Shown here: one piece after another, positions 1-7,239 of the stretch
Numbering within the stretch: position 1 is the first letter of the stretch
Layout: every line of letters starts with the position of its first letter
Source of the DNA: Bacteroidales bacterium
GTDB taxonomy: Bacteria; Bacteroidota; Bacteroidia; Bacteroidales; Dysgonomonadaceae
Direction: 5' to 3'
Length of the DNA: 13,552 nucleotides
Assembly (NCBI GenBank): GCA_012799155.1
Contig: JAAZLV010000158.1
Coordinates: forward strand, 1-13,552
Notes under the pieces: generated by a model
Databases searched by the model: none
What the model was told of the DNA's origin: nothing
What the model saw: only the letters and a program-made list of their open reading frames with translations
Made by a program: the position numbers and the translations under genes

Positions 1-799
1 GGGCATACCTGCCATCTTTGACGGCAGCAACAACGACGACCGTTTTTTGCGCAACGCCATCAGGTTACGGGTAATCCCCCTGCTGGAGCAGCTCAACCCC
101 TCAGTGAAGGAGGCCATCCACCGTACCTCGCAACATCTTACGGAGGCGGAGAAGGTTTACACCTCCGCGATCAACGAACAGACGGCGTCACTCTTTCAAG
201 GGGAAGAAATCAACATCGATGCGTTGAAAAGGAACCCCTCTCCAAGCTCCCTCCTCTACGAGATCCTCACGCCGCTTGGATTCAACTCTTCGGTGATTGG
301 GGACATTGCTGAAAGTCTCAATGCTACTCCGGGCAAACAGTTTCTGGGAGACCGTTTCAGAGTGATCAAAGACCGGGAAGCCTTTCTGGTAACAGCGCTT
401 CCTGAAACCGAAACTACCAGCATCTATACAATTGAAGAGGATACACCATCTTTGACAAAGCCATTGAGCATGGAGATCCGCTCTTTGGAGATGCCGGTGG
501 CGATTGAAAAAAACAAATCGACTCTTACTGTTGACCGTGATCTGTTACACTTTCCTTTGCTACTGCGGCGTTGGCAGGCAGGCGACTGGTTCATACCCTT
601 TGGGATGAAGGGAAGAAAGAAGCTAAGCGACTTTTTTACAGACCGCAAGATGAACCTGCGCGACAAAGAAGAGGTGTGGGTGCTGCTGTCGGGGGAAGAT
701 CTGGTCTGGATTGTGGGAGAGCGGCCCGACAACCGATTTCGGGTCACTGAGAAGACGAAAAGGGTGTTGCAGATAAGTATATGTCCCGAAAATGTGTGA
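1..799 (+). CDS. tilS: tRNA(Ile)-lysidine synthetase TilS, 3' part
   Basis: TilS uses ATP and lysine to convert the wobble cytidine of the CAU-anticodon tRNA-Ile to lysidine, so that it reads AUA. It is a cytosolic, normally essential enzyme. The reading frame is open from base 2 to a TGA at 797-799, giving 265 residues; the N-terminal PP-loop ATPase domain lies outside the window. The visible part begins with the family's linker region (DDRFLRNAIRLRVIPLLEQ near 35-100), followed by a helical middle domain. The C-terminal TilS domain (about 540-780) contains RRWQAGDWFIPFGMKGRKK, LSDFF and VGERPDNRFRV, as expected for tRNA binding. A TTG at 47 could be read as a start, but homology continues upstream of it, so the gene is simply cut by the window edge. 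No clear terminator follows; the next 120 bases are AT-rich spacer. Confidence 0.95.
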   Translation, partial: GIPAIFDGSNNDDRFLRNAIRLRVIPLLEQLNPSVKEAIHRTSQHLTEAEKVYTSAINEQTASLFQGEEINIDALKRNPSPSSLLYEILTPLGFNSSVIGDIAESLNATPGKQFLGDRFRVIKDREAFLVTALPETETTSIYTIEEDTPSLTKPLSMEIRSLEMPVAIEKNKSTLTVDRDLLHFPLLLRRWQAGDWFIPFGMKGRKKLSDFFTDRKMNLRDKEEVWVLLSGEDLVWIVGERPDNRFRVTEKTKRVLQISICPENV

Positions 800-921
800 A
801 AAATGCCTTTTGTTGGAATTTTTTACGCTTGTAATGCAACGTTTTTGCGGTTATTCCATCTTACAAAGAGAACTCTAATTGCGGATTTGTTGTTATATCT
901 ACTCAATAATAAACCATACAA

Positions 922-1059
922 ATGAAAACCAATACACTTAAAGACATCTTACTGCTTGGCGCTTTCGCCGGTTTTGCCTTTTATATCTCACGCAATTACA
1001 GAAAGAAGAAACAAAAAGAGAAAGATATGCGTGAGACACTCCATTTTCAATTGTTCTGA
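922..1059 (+). CDS. Hypothetical single-helix membrane microprotein, 45 aa
   Basis: A short open frame runs from ATG at 922 to TGA at 1057-1059. The product has a hydrophobic stretch at residues 8-23 (DILLLGAFAGFAFYI), then a strongly basic segment (RNYRKKKQKEK, about residues 25-35) and a short tail. By the positive-inside rule this suggests one membrane helix with a cytoplasmic C-terminus. The bases before the ATG are A-rich (aaaccatacaa), as is common for starts in Bacteroidota, which rarely use Shine-Dalgarno sequences. It lies between tilS and serS on the same strand, 122 nt after tilS. I saw no convincing -7 element directly upstream. I do not recognise the family and cannot tell from sequence alone that it is translated. 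The start context and the helix-plus-basic-tail layout are the only support. Confidence 0.5.
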   Translation: MKTNTLKDILLLGAFAGFAFYISRNYRKKKQKEKDMRETLHFQLF

Positions 1060-1099
1060 TCCCATTACATCGTTCGGTAGATAATTTACGGCCCTGCTG

Positions 1100-1128
1100 T
1101 TTGAATGCACCTAATTTTTGTATCTTTG
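1100..1128 (+). promoter_or_regulatory. serS promoter (Bacteroidota type)
   Basis: TTTG at 1100-1103 and a perfect TAnnTTTG element (TATCTTTG, 1121-1128) are separated by 17 nt. This matches the -33/-7 pattern described for the primary sigma factor of Bacteroidota. Transcription would start near 1135, giving a leader of about 23 nt before the serS ATG at 1158. Confidence 0.75.
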
Positions 1129-1157
1129 CATTCTGAAAAACAGTTGAACAATTTGTT

Positions 1158-2429
1158 ATGCTCACACTCAAGGTAATCAGAGAAAACCGGGATGAGGTGT
1201 TGGTTCGCCTCGCACGTAAAAATTTCGATGGCAATGTGATTGTTGATGAAATCATCGCACAAGATGATTTAAGACGCAGTTCGCAGACCTCCCTCGATGC
1301 AGTGTTGAATGAAGTCAACACCCTTTCACGCTCCATAGGTGCATTGATGAAAGAGGGTCGGAAAGAGGAGGCCAACGACGCACGTGCAGAGGTGAACAGA
1401 TTGAAAGAATCGTCCAGGGAACTCGAAGAGTCCCTTCGTGCTGCTCAGGAAAAGATTGAAAGCTTGCTGGTTACCATCCCAAACCTGCCTCATGTCTCCG
1501 TACCGGAAGGTAAAGGAGCGGACGACAACTTGGTGGAACAGAGTGGGGGAGAAATGCCTCTCTTGCCTGAAGGTGCAATGCCTCACTGGGAACTGGCAAA
1601 GAAATATGATCTGATTGATTTTGAACTGGGTGTGAAGATAGCCGGTGCCGGTTTTCCTGTCTATAAGGGCAAGGGTGCACGGTTGCAACGCTCCCTGATT
1701 AACTTCTTCCTCGACTGTGCCCGCGATGCGGGTTACCTGGAGGTGCAACCCCCTTACGTGGTGAACAGTGATTCCGGATTTGGTACGGGCCAGTTGCCCG
1801 ACAAGGAGGGTCAGATGTATCACGTGGGACTTGACGACCTCTACCTGATACCCACCGCTGAGGTACCGGTTACAAACATCTATCGTGATGTGATCCTCGA
1901 AGAAAAGCAACTCCCGGTTAAAAATACAGCCTATTCTGCATGCTTCCGCCGTGAGGCTGGCTCCTATGGAAAAGATGTGAGGGGGTTGAATCGACTACAC
2001 CAGTTCGACAAGGTGGAAATCGTATGTATTGACAAGCCTGAGAACTCCTATGCACGGCTTGATGAAATGGTTGCTTACGTACAGACGCTGGTGGAGAGAC
2101 TGGGGTTGCCCTGGCGCATCCTGCGTCTTTGTGGTGGTGACATGAGCTTCACTTCGGCACTCACCTTCGATTTCGAGGTATACTCCGCAGCACAGCAACG
2201 CTGGCTGGAGGTGAGTTCCGTATCCAACTTCGAGAGCTACCAAGCCAACCGGCTCAAGTGCCGTTATCGTGATGCGGACCGCAAGACACAGCTCTGCCAC
2301 ACATTGAACGGTAGCGCACTGGCCCTTCCCCGCATCATGGCTGCCTTGTTGGAGAACAACCAGACTGCCGACGGTATCCGCATCCCTGAGGTGCTGGTCC
2401 CTTACTGCGGATTTGAAGTGATCAACTAA
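1158..2429 (+). CDS. serS: Seryl-tRNA synthetase
   Basis: A class II aminoacyl-tRNA synthetase that charges tRNA-Ser (and tRNA-Sec where present) in the cytosol. The 423 residues match the usual bacterial length. Residues 1-105 form the N-terminal tRNA-binding arm, with a charged coiled-coil region around 30-104. The catalytic core follows: the serine/ATP pocket signature TAEVP at 233-237, motif 2 beginning CFRREAG at 262-268 and running to about 285, and motif 3 NGSALALPR at 384-392 with its conserved arginine. The ATG at 1158 lies about 23 nt downstream of the inferred transcription start and gives the standard N-terminus (MLTLKVIRENRDEV). The stop codon lies inside the 3' end of the oppositely oriented cinA, with an 8 nt overlap, and no hairpin terminator is seen between them. 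I see no missing catalytic residues. Confidence 0.98.
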   Translation: MLTLKVIRENRDEVLVRLARKNFDGNVIVDEIIAQDDLRRSSQTSLDAVLNEVNTLSRSIGALMKEGRKEEANDARAEVNRLKESSRELEESLRAAQEKIESLLVTIPNLPHVSVPEGKGADDNLVEQSGGEMPLLPEGAMPHWELAKKYDLIDFELGVKIAGAGFPVYKGKGARLQRSLINFFLDCARDAGYLEVQPPYVVNSDSGFGTGQLPDKEGQMYHVGLDDLYLIPTAEVPVTNIYRDVILEEKQLPVKNTAYSACFRREAGSYGKDVRGLNRLHQFDKVEIVCIDKPENSYARLDEMVAYVQTLVERLGLPWRILRLCGGDMSFTSALTFDFEVYSAAQQRWLEVSSVSNFESYQANRLKCRYRDADRKTQLCHTLNGSALALPRIMAALLENNQTADGIRIPEVLVPYCGFEVIN

Positions 2430-3663
2430 AGGAATCCTCCTGCATCATTCTTAGCAACTGTAATATTGCTATCCCTGCTGTGCGCTCAATGTTTTGTGCA
2501 CGATTGTTGCCTACATTGTATTTACGTGTAATTATTTCCTCTCTGTAAAGGGTGGCAATCCACACGGTGCCCACAGGCTTTTCCTTTGTGCCACCCTCAG
2601 GCCCCATGATGCCGGTGACAGCGATGGCACAGCTTGTTTCTGTTGCCGTTGCCACACCCATCACCATCTGCTCCGCCACCTCGCGGCTCACTTCACCATA
2701 CGTCTCAATTGTCTCATTTTTTACCTTTAGAAGCTTCTTCTTGACGCTGTTGTCGTAGGCGATCACACTCCCCATGTACCATGAGGATGCTCCCGGAATA
2801 GAGGTAATCAGGTGGGCTATATAACCGCCGGTGCAGCTCTCGGCGGTGGAGAGATTAAGCTGTTTCCCGCAGAGCAACTCCCCAAGCAGTTCTTCTGCTT
2901 TTTTGTTGCCTTCCGTAATGCAGTTGTTACCCAGTAGCCTGCGAAGTTCACAGCCCTGTAGATCCATTGCTGAAGCATGCTCCTCCCCCCATGCCGAGAG
3001 GCGTAAAAGGATGCCGCCGTATGAGGGCAGGTAGGCAAGTGAAAAAGGTGCCGGGAGCTGATCTTCAAACAAGGCAAGATGGGAAGCCAGTGCCGACTCG
3101 CTATAGCCTGTCACCAGGTAGTCACGTCGCAAATAACTGTTCACCTGAAATTGTCTCTTTAAGCGGGGGATAATCTCCTCCCGCATAGCCGTACGCATCT
3201 CCCCAGGCACCCCCGGCATCGATACCAACAGCTGCTCTCCCTTTCGGAACCAAAGCAATGGTGCGGTACCCACGCTGTTGGTGATCACTGTGGCCAGTTC
3301 CGGTACCAACGCCTGGTCACGTGTCAACGGATTGAGTGTGATCCCGCGGCGAGAGAAGAGGTTTTCAACATGTTGCAATACCTCATTGTTGAGAATGAGA
3401 CCGCAACCGAAATAGTTGCAGAGGGTCTCTTTGGTGCGATCGTCGCGTGTTGGGCCTACACCGCCGGTAAGCAGCAGGATATCGGCTCGTGAAAATGCAT
3501 GGTTGATAGCATTCAGCAAGTCATCGGCAGCATCGCCAACAGTGGTGATGGCACCTACCGCGAATCCTTCTGCTGTCAACTCTCTTGCCATCCAAGCTGC
3601 GTTGGTATCGGTGATCTGTCCAATTAGCAGTTCATCGCCAATGGTGATAATTTCAATCTTCAT
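2422..3663 (-). CDS. cinA: CinA-family protein with C-terminal NMN amidohydrolase (PncC) domain
   Basis: A two-domain protein of 413 residues, the usual length for full CinA. Residues 1-170 are the MoaB/MogA-like (COG1058) domain, in which some homologues have ADP-ribose pyrophosphatase activity; its signature LTGGVGPTRDD is at 65-75. Residues 255-410 are the CinA C-terminal domain, known in other bacteria as NMN deamidase PncC, which recycles nicotinamide mononucleotide to nicotinic acid mononucleotide. Its active-site motif TAESCTGG is at 273-280, and the substrate-binding stretch GPEGGTKEKPVGTV is at 354-367. The link to competence suggested by the name holds for some Gram-positive bacteria and is not implied here. 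The gene is transcribed toward serS. A short inverted repeat (CTTCA-AA-TGAAG, 3672-3683) sits just upstream of the start codon. I found only an imperfect -7 element on this strand. Confidence 0.95.
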   Translation of the reverse strand: MKIEIITIGDELLIGQITDTNAAWMARELTAEGFAVGAITTVGDAADDLLNAINHAFSRADILLLTGGVGPTRDDRTKETLCNYFGCGLILNNEVLQHVENLFSRRGITLNPLTRDQALVPELATVITNSVGTAPLLWFRKGEQLLVSMPGVPGEMRTAMREEIIPRLKRQFQVNSYLRRDYLVTGYSESALASHLALFEDQLPAPFSLAYLPSYGGILLRLSAWGEEHASAMDLQGCELRRLLGNNCITEGNKKAEELLGELLCGKQLNLSTAESCTGGYIAHLITSIPGASSWYMGSVIAYDNSVKKKLLKVKNETIETYGEVSREVAEQMVMGVATATETSCAIAVTGIMGPEGGTKEKPVGTVWIATLYREEIITRKYNVGNNRAQNIERTAGIAILQLLRMMQEDSFS

Positions 3664-3756
3664 GTCACTTGCTTCAAATGAAGTACAAAATAAGGTATAA
3701 TCACCAACAATATCACTTTTTTTGTCACCAATCGGTAAATATTTTATTGAAATGAT

Positions 3757-3764
3757 TATCTTTG
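3757..3764 (+). promoter_or_regulatory. Upstream TATCTTTG element, possible distal rpmE2 promoter
   Basis: A perfect TAnnTTTG match lies 184 nt before the rpmE2 ATG. No TTTG is found at the expected -33 distance, so it is weaker evidence than the serS or lnb promoters. If used, it would give a leader of about 175 nt before rpmE2. The only ATG frame close behind it (3769, 26 codons) resembles nothing I know. Confidence 0.35.
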
Positions 3765-3901
3765 AATCATGTACTACATTTCACAAACCATTAGCGTTGC
3801 CTTTTTATTTATCGCCCGCTCATCTACTCCAATGAAATTGAGGTGCTGACAATCAACGTAAAAAAGAGTGGGATTTATTTTTTTAATTTGGGAGATTGTA
3901 C

Positions 3902-3909
3902 TATCTTTG
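3902..3909 (+). promoter_or_regulatory. Proximal rpmE2 promoter, -7 element
   Basis: A perfect TAnnTTTG element (TATCTTTG) is placed so that transcription would begin near 3916, about 32 nt before the rpmE2 ATG. The -33 position is only T-rich (TTTT at 3881-3884, 17 nt upstream); a better TTTG at 3887-3890 is too close (11 nt). Confidence 0.6.
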
Positions 3910-3947
3910 CCATCCGAAAAAGAGAATAATATAAAACAGAGGATATA

Positions 3948-4205
3948 ATGAAAAAAGAAATTCACCCAAACAATTACCGTCCGGTAGTTTTCAAGGATAT
4001 GTCAAACGAAGAGATCTTCATCTCTCGTTCAACCATCAATGCAAAGGAAACTATTGAAATAGATGGCATTACCTATCCGTTGGTGAAACTTGAAATCACC
4101 AGTGCATCACATCCCTTCTACACCGGTAAGCAGAAGCTGGTTGATACAGCAGGACGTGTAGACAAGTTCATGAACCGTTACGGAAACCGTAACAAGAAGA
4201 AGTAA
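3948..4205 (+). CDS. rpmE2: 50S ribosomal protein L31, type B
   Basis: A large-subunit ribosomal protein of 85 residues at the subunit interface. The sequence matches the type B (YkgM/RpmE2) family: [19 protein letters not shown] at the N-terminus, then [11 protein letters not shown] around residues 49-59, [17 protein letters not shown] at about 62-78 and a basic tail ending KKK. It contains no cysteine, so it lacks the zinc-binding CxxC pairs of type A L31; in bacteria with both forms, the type B protein is often the zinc-starvation substitute. I see no Zur-like palindrome upstream, and it may be the only L31 here, as is common in Bacteroidota (inference). It is monocistronic by appearance, with its own -7 element and a strong terminator 26 nt after the stop codon. 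Confidence 0.97.
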   Translation: MKKEIHPNNYRPVVFKDMSNEEIFISRSTINAKETIEIDGITYPLVKLEITSASHPFYTGKQKLVDTAGRVDKFMNRYGNRNKKK

Positions 4206-4231
4206 AAATAGATTCTGGTAACGGAATTTGC

Positions 4232-4261
4232 ACGGCGATCTGTTGAGACCGCCGTTTTTTT
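4232..4261 (+). terminator. Rho-independent terminator of rpmE2
   Basis: The 6-bp stem ACGGCG (4232-4237) pairs with CGCCGT (4250-4255). An inner TCT/AGA pairing extends it across one mismatch, with GTTG as the loop. A run of seven T follows at 4255-4261. It begins 26 nt after the rpmE2 stop codon. Confidence 0.9.
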
Positions 4262-4272
4262 GTCTATTTTTG
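4243..4272 (+). promoter_or_regulatory. Promoter of the lnb-secA cluster, overlapping the terminator
   Basis: TTG at 4243-4245, in the terminator loop and inner stem, and TATTTTTG at 4265-4272 (a TAnnTTTG match) are separated by 19 nt. Transcription would start near 4279, giving a leader of about 29 nt before the ATG at 4308. It shares bases with the rpmE2 terminator. Confidence 0.65.
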
Positions 4273-4307
4273 CAACTGTGATTGTTGATAAGAACAAATT
4301 GAGACAG

Positions 4308-5594
4308 ATGAAACAAGCAGTTACAACTCTTTTTACCCGAAATCGAATCTTCATACCAGTATTATCTGTTTGCATGCTACTGATGGGCCAGTCGCTGCAT
4401 GCCCAAGTGCAGCTGAACGACAGTGCATCGGTAAGTCTGCTTACTGCCTCCCCCTGGAATGGCGCCCTCTATGCCCTATTCGGTCACACTGCTATCAGGG
4501 TACAGGATGACTCCACCGGTATGGATGCAGTTTTCAACTATGGCTTCTTCGATTCCTCGCAACCGGGATTCATCTACAATTTCGTGAGGGGTAGAACCGA
4601 TTATATCCTTGGAGTGACCTCTTTTGCTGATTTCCTATATGAATACAACGCCAAGGGGCAACAGGTGGTGGAACAGCAACTGAACCTCTCTCAGCATGAG
4701 AAACAGCTGCTTTACAATGCCCTTTATGAAAATGCACTCCCTGAAAACAGAGGATATCGCTACAACTACTTTTACGATAACTGCGCAACCCGTCCCCGTG
4801 ACATGGTTGAGAAATATATGGAGGGAGTGGTTCAATATCCTCCGACTGTCAAATCACAGTCCTATCGTGACCTGGTACATGAATCGCTCGTGCATTATCC
4901 ATGGTATCATTTTGGAGTTGACCTGCTGATTGGTACAGAAGCGGACAGTACCATTGGCGTGCGGGAAAAGATGTTCATCCCTTCCTATTTGATGGACTCC
5001 TTTGAAAAAGCGACCATCAGAAAGAATGATTCAATTACAATACCACTGGTGGTTCGTTCTGAGGTTCTTATTGCACAGGATCATGTGCGCAATGGTGTTG
5101 CGGAGCAGAGTTTCTTTACACCGCTGGTAACTGCACTCATCTTATTGTTCTTCTCACTGATAATTTCACTGATACAGGTTTTCAAGATGAGCAGGAGTCG
5201 CTTTTTTAGGATCTATGATACCCTTCTCTTCGGTGTTGCCGGGCTGGGAGGAGTGATCATCTTCTTCTTGATGTACTTCTCATCACATCCTGCTACCAAT
5301 CCGAACTGGAACCTCGTCTGGCTGAATCCTGTTGCTTTGCTAGCCGCTCTTTTCTTTTGGGTGAAATCAGCCCGAGGAAGTGTTTATATCTATCATTTTA
5401 TTAACTTTGTACTCTTAACGCTGTTCTTGCTTTGTTGGTGGTTTTTACCACAACAATTACCGGTGGCTACCATACCTTTTTCCATGAGTCTCTGGATTCG
5501 TTCGGCGACAAACTTATTAGTTGTCAGGAAGCTGAAACTAATAAGCAGACGTTTTACATCCAGTCGGGAGATGAAGGCAGCATGGGGACAATAA
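4308..5594 (+). CDS. lnb: Lnb-family (DUF4105) lipoprotein N-acyltransferase candidate
   Basis: A 428-residue envelope protein. Residues 1-32 look like a signal peptide or N-terminal membrane anchor (basic RNR, hydrophobic IFIPVLSVCMLLMG, then LHAQ). Residues 40-250 are the DUF4105/Lnb N-terminal periplasmic domain, with the likely catalytic pair His60 in ALFGHTAIRVQ and Cys159 in YDNCATRPRD. The C-terminus holds four or five hydrophobic segments (about 272-292, 305-324, 336-352, 362-380, possibly 388-404) and the family motif HPATNPNWNLVWLNP at 327-341. From memory, Bacteroides homologues were reported to N-acylate the lipoprotein amino-terminal cysteine, replacing Lnt; applying that here is inference. 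The frame is open upstream to a TTG at 4260, but that codon lies in the terminator and before the inferred transcription start, so the ATG at 4308 is preferred. The next gene begins 10 nt after its stop. Confidence 0.85.
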   Translation: MKQAVTTLFTRNRIFIPVLSVCMLLMGQSLHAQVQLNDSASVSLLTASPWNGALYALFGHTAIRVQDDSTGMDAVFNYGFFDSSQPGFIYNFVRGRTDYILGVTSFADFLYEYNAKGQQVVEQQLNLSQHEKQLLYNALYENALPENRGYRYNYFYDNCATRPRDMVEKYMEGVVQYPPTVKSQSYRDLVHESLVHYPWYHFGVDLLIGTEADSTIGVREKMFIPSYLMDSFEKATIRKNDSITIPLVVRSEVLIAQDHVRNGVAEQSFFTPLVTALILLFFSLIISLIQVFKMSRSRFFRIYDTLLFGVAGLGGVIIFFLMYFSSHPATNPNWNLVWLNPVALLAALFFWVKSARGSVYIYHFINFVLLTLFLLCWWFLPQQLPVATIPFSMSLWIRSATNLLVVRKLKLISRRFTSSREMKAAWGQ

Positions 5595-5604
5595 TAATAT
5601 TCTG

Positions 5605-7203
5605 ATGGGCAGTAACAATATGATTCGCATACTCTCTTCGCTGGTTGCATTTTTCGCCATTGCACCACTCACTGCACAAAACCGTTCAGGAGAGGTGCCA
5701 AAGCTTGTTGTTGCCATCACTGTGGACCAACTGCGCGGCGACTATCTGGAGATGTTCCGCCATAGCTTTGGCAACAAAGGGTTCAACAGGCTTATAAGCA
5801 ATGGGCTTGTATACAGTAATGTACAATACAACTATCCCAATCCCGACAGGGCTTCGGCCATCACAACACTTTTTACCGGTGCCTATCCCTCCTACCATGG
5901 CATCACGGGTGAAAATCGGTATCAGTTAGAAACAGGACAGGAGGTCTCTTCCTTTGCTGACGACCGATACCTGGGTAACTACACAACAGAAAAGCTTTCA
6001 CCCCGTTCCATAAAAGTCTCCACCATCACTGATGAGCTCAAGATAGCTTCGGGGGGACAATCGGATGTTTACACTTTTGCACCCTACGCCTCACAGGCAC
6101 TTGCTTCGGGAGGACATGCCGCAAGTGGTGCCTACTGGATTGAGGAAAGCAAAGGCAAGTGGGCCACCAGCACCTTTTTCTCAAACAAACAGCCGGCAGT
6201 GGACCAACAAAACCGAAGTGACAAGTCGCTCACTTACACCATTGGCAGCATTACCTGGCGTCCCTCACGGGAAATAGAGAGCTACGATGCTTTCCCTTAT
6301 ACAAAGAACAGATACCGTTTTCAGCATAACTTTGGGAACGACAAAAAGGATAGTTACGAGCTTTTCAAGCAGTCACCCTATGTGAACAGTGAGGTGAACA
6401 GCATGGCGATAAAGGTGCTGGAGAGTAATCAACTTGGGAAACGAATGAATCCCGACTTTCTGGCAGTAACTTTCTACGCCGGAAATTATGATAAAGCACT
6501 CGACAAGAACTACTCGGTTGAGATACAGGACACCTACTACCGTCTCGACCAGGAGATCGGTCGATTATTAGATGCCATTGAAGCATCAGTCGGTTTTAAA
6601 CACACTCTTGTATACCTGGTCTCTACCGGATATTTCACTGAGCAGGAGATCATACCGGAGGGGATGCTACCTGCAGGTGGCGATTTTCATCCCGACAGAA
6701 GTCAGGCACTCCTCAACATGTACCTGATGGCACTCTACGGTCGCCAGCAGTGGATCAAAAAGTATCATGACCGCCACATCTTCTTCGACCGCAAGTTGGT
6801 GGAAGACCATAAGATCGATTTTGCTGACTTTCAAGAGAAAGCGGCAGCTTTTCTGGTGCAGTCTGCCGGAATTCAGCAGGTGATCACTGCAAACCAAATG
6901 ACGCAGGCAGGTCACAATGAACAGACCCTCTTTCTGCGAAACGGTTATTACCCCGGAATCTCCGGTGACCTCATGCTGGAACTGCAACCCGGTTGGAGGG
7001 TAGTAGAACCTGGATCGGATCTGCAGGTACGCGAACGGAGCAATGCTGTCATTTCTCCAGTCATCTTCTTCGGCAATGACATTAAACCGCAGAAGATAAA
7101 TCGTACCATTGATGCCACAGAGATAGCACCCTCGGTTTCCTACCGCCTGCGTATTCGTGCACCCAACGCTGCCAAGGGGAAGATACTGGAAGAACTCTAT
7201 TGA
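5605..7203 (+). CDS. Secreted alkaline phosphatase/phosphodiesterase-fold protein, probable pseudoenzyme
   Basis: A 532-residue protein with a signal peptide (MIRILSSLVAFFAIAPLTAQ, residues 6-25; the start may be the ATG at 5605 or at 5620). The first metal-ligand region is typical (KLVVAITVDQLRGDY, with Asp41), as are TGAYPSYHGITGENRY (91-106), the helix SVEIQDTYYRLDQEIGRLLD (304-323) and the end region VIFFGNDIKPQKINRTIDATEIAPS (486-510). These place it in the type I phosphodiesterase/nucleotide pyrophosphatase branch of the alkaline phosphatase superfamily. The catalytic positions are not conserved. The nucleophile Thr position holds Asp81-Arg82. The TDYxxH pair is N294 and A298. The ADHG motif has become STG (340-342). 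The last His before the PLIFYG-like strand is Ile483. I therefore infer loss of phosphatase activity, based on a by-eye alignment. It lies 10 nt after lnb and 99 nt before secA, on the same strand. Confidence 0.8.
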   Translation: MGSNNMIRILSSLVAFFAIAPLTAQNRSGEVPKLVVAITVDQLRGDYLEMFRHSFGNKGFNRLISNGLVYSNVQYNYPNPDRASAITTLFTGAYPSYHGITGENRYQLETGQEVSSFADDRYLGNYTTEKLSPRSIKVSTITDELKIASGGQSDVYTFAPYASQALASGGHAASGAYWIEESKGKWATSTFFSNKQPAVDQQNRSDKSLTYTIGSITWRPSREIESYDAFPYTKNRYRFQHNFGNDKKDSYELFKQSPYVNSEVNSMAIKVLESNQLGKRMNPDFLAVTFYAGNYDKALDKNYSVEIQDTYYRLDQEIGRLLDAIEASVGFKHTLVYLVSTGYFTEQEIIPEGMLPAGGDFHPDRSQALLNMYLMALYGRQQWIKKYHDRHIFFDRKLVEDHKIDFADFQEKAAAFLVQSAGIQQVITANQMTQAGHNEQTLFLRNGYYPGISGDLMLELQPGWRVVEPGSDLQVRERSNAVISPVIFFGNDIKPQKINRTIDATEIAPSVSYRLRIRAPNAAKGKILEELY

Positions 7204-7239
7204 GAAATTATATCACATCTATATAAGATAACAGGAGAA

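Noticed and set aside
1326..1910. 194-codon open frame on the minus strand inside serS
   Set aside because: Antisense to a well-supported serS, with no recognisable domain and no promoter element.
3769..3936. Possible frameshifted relic: a 26-codon frame from 3769, with another frame open from about 3799 to 3927
   Set aside because: The second frame runs through the rpmE2 -7 element and has no start codon; neither piece resembles a known family. AT-rich chance openness is simpler.
3774..3965. 63-codon minus-strand frame with a hydrophobic N-terminus in the cinA-rpmE2 gap
   Set aside because: It starts inside rpmE2, and its hydrophobic start is the complement of the A-rich rpmE2 leader and first codons. 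No supporting homology or promoter.
4260..4307. Upstream TTG start for the lnb gene
   Set aside because: The TTG is within the rpmE2 terminator T-run and precedes the inferred transcription start near 4279. The ATG at 4308 gives a good signal peptide.
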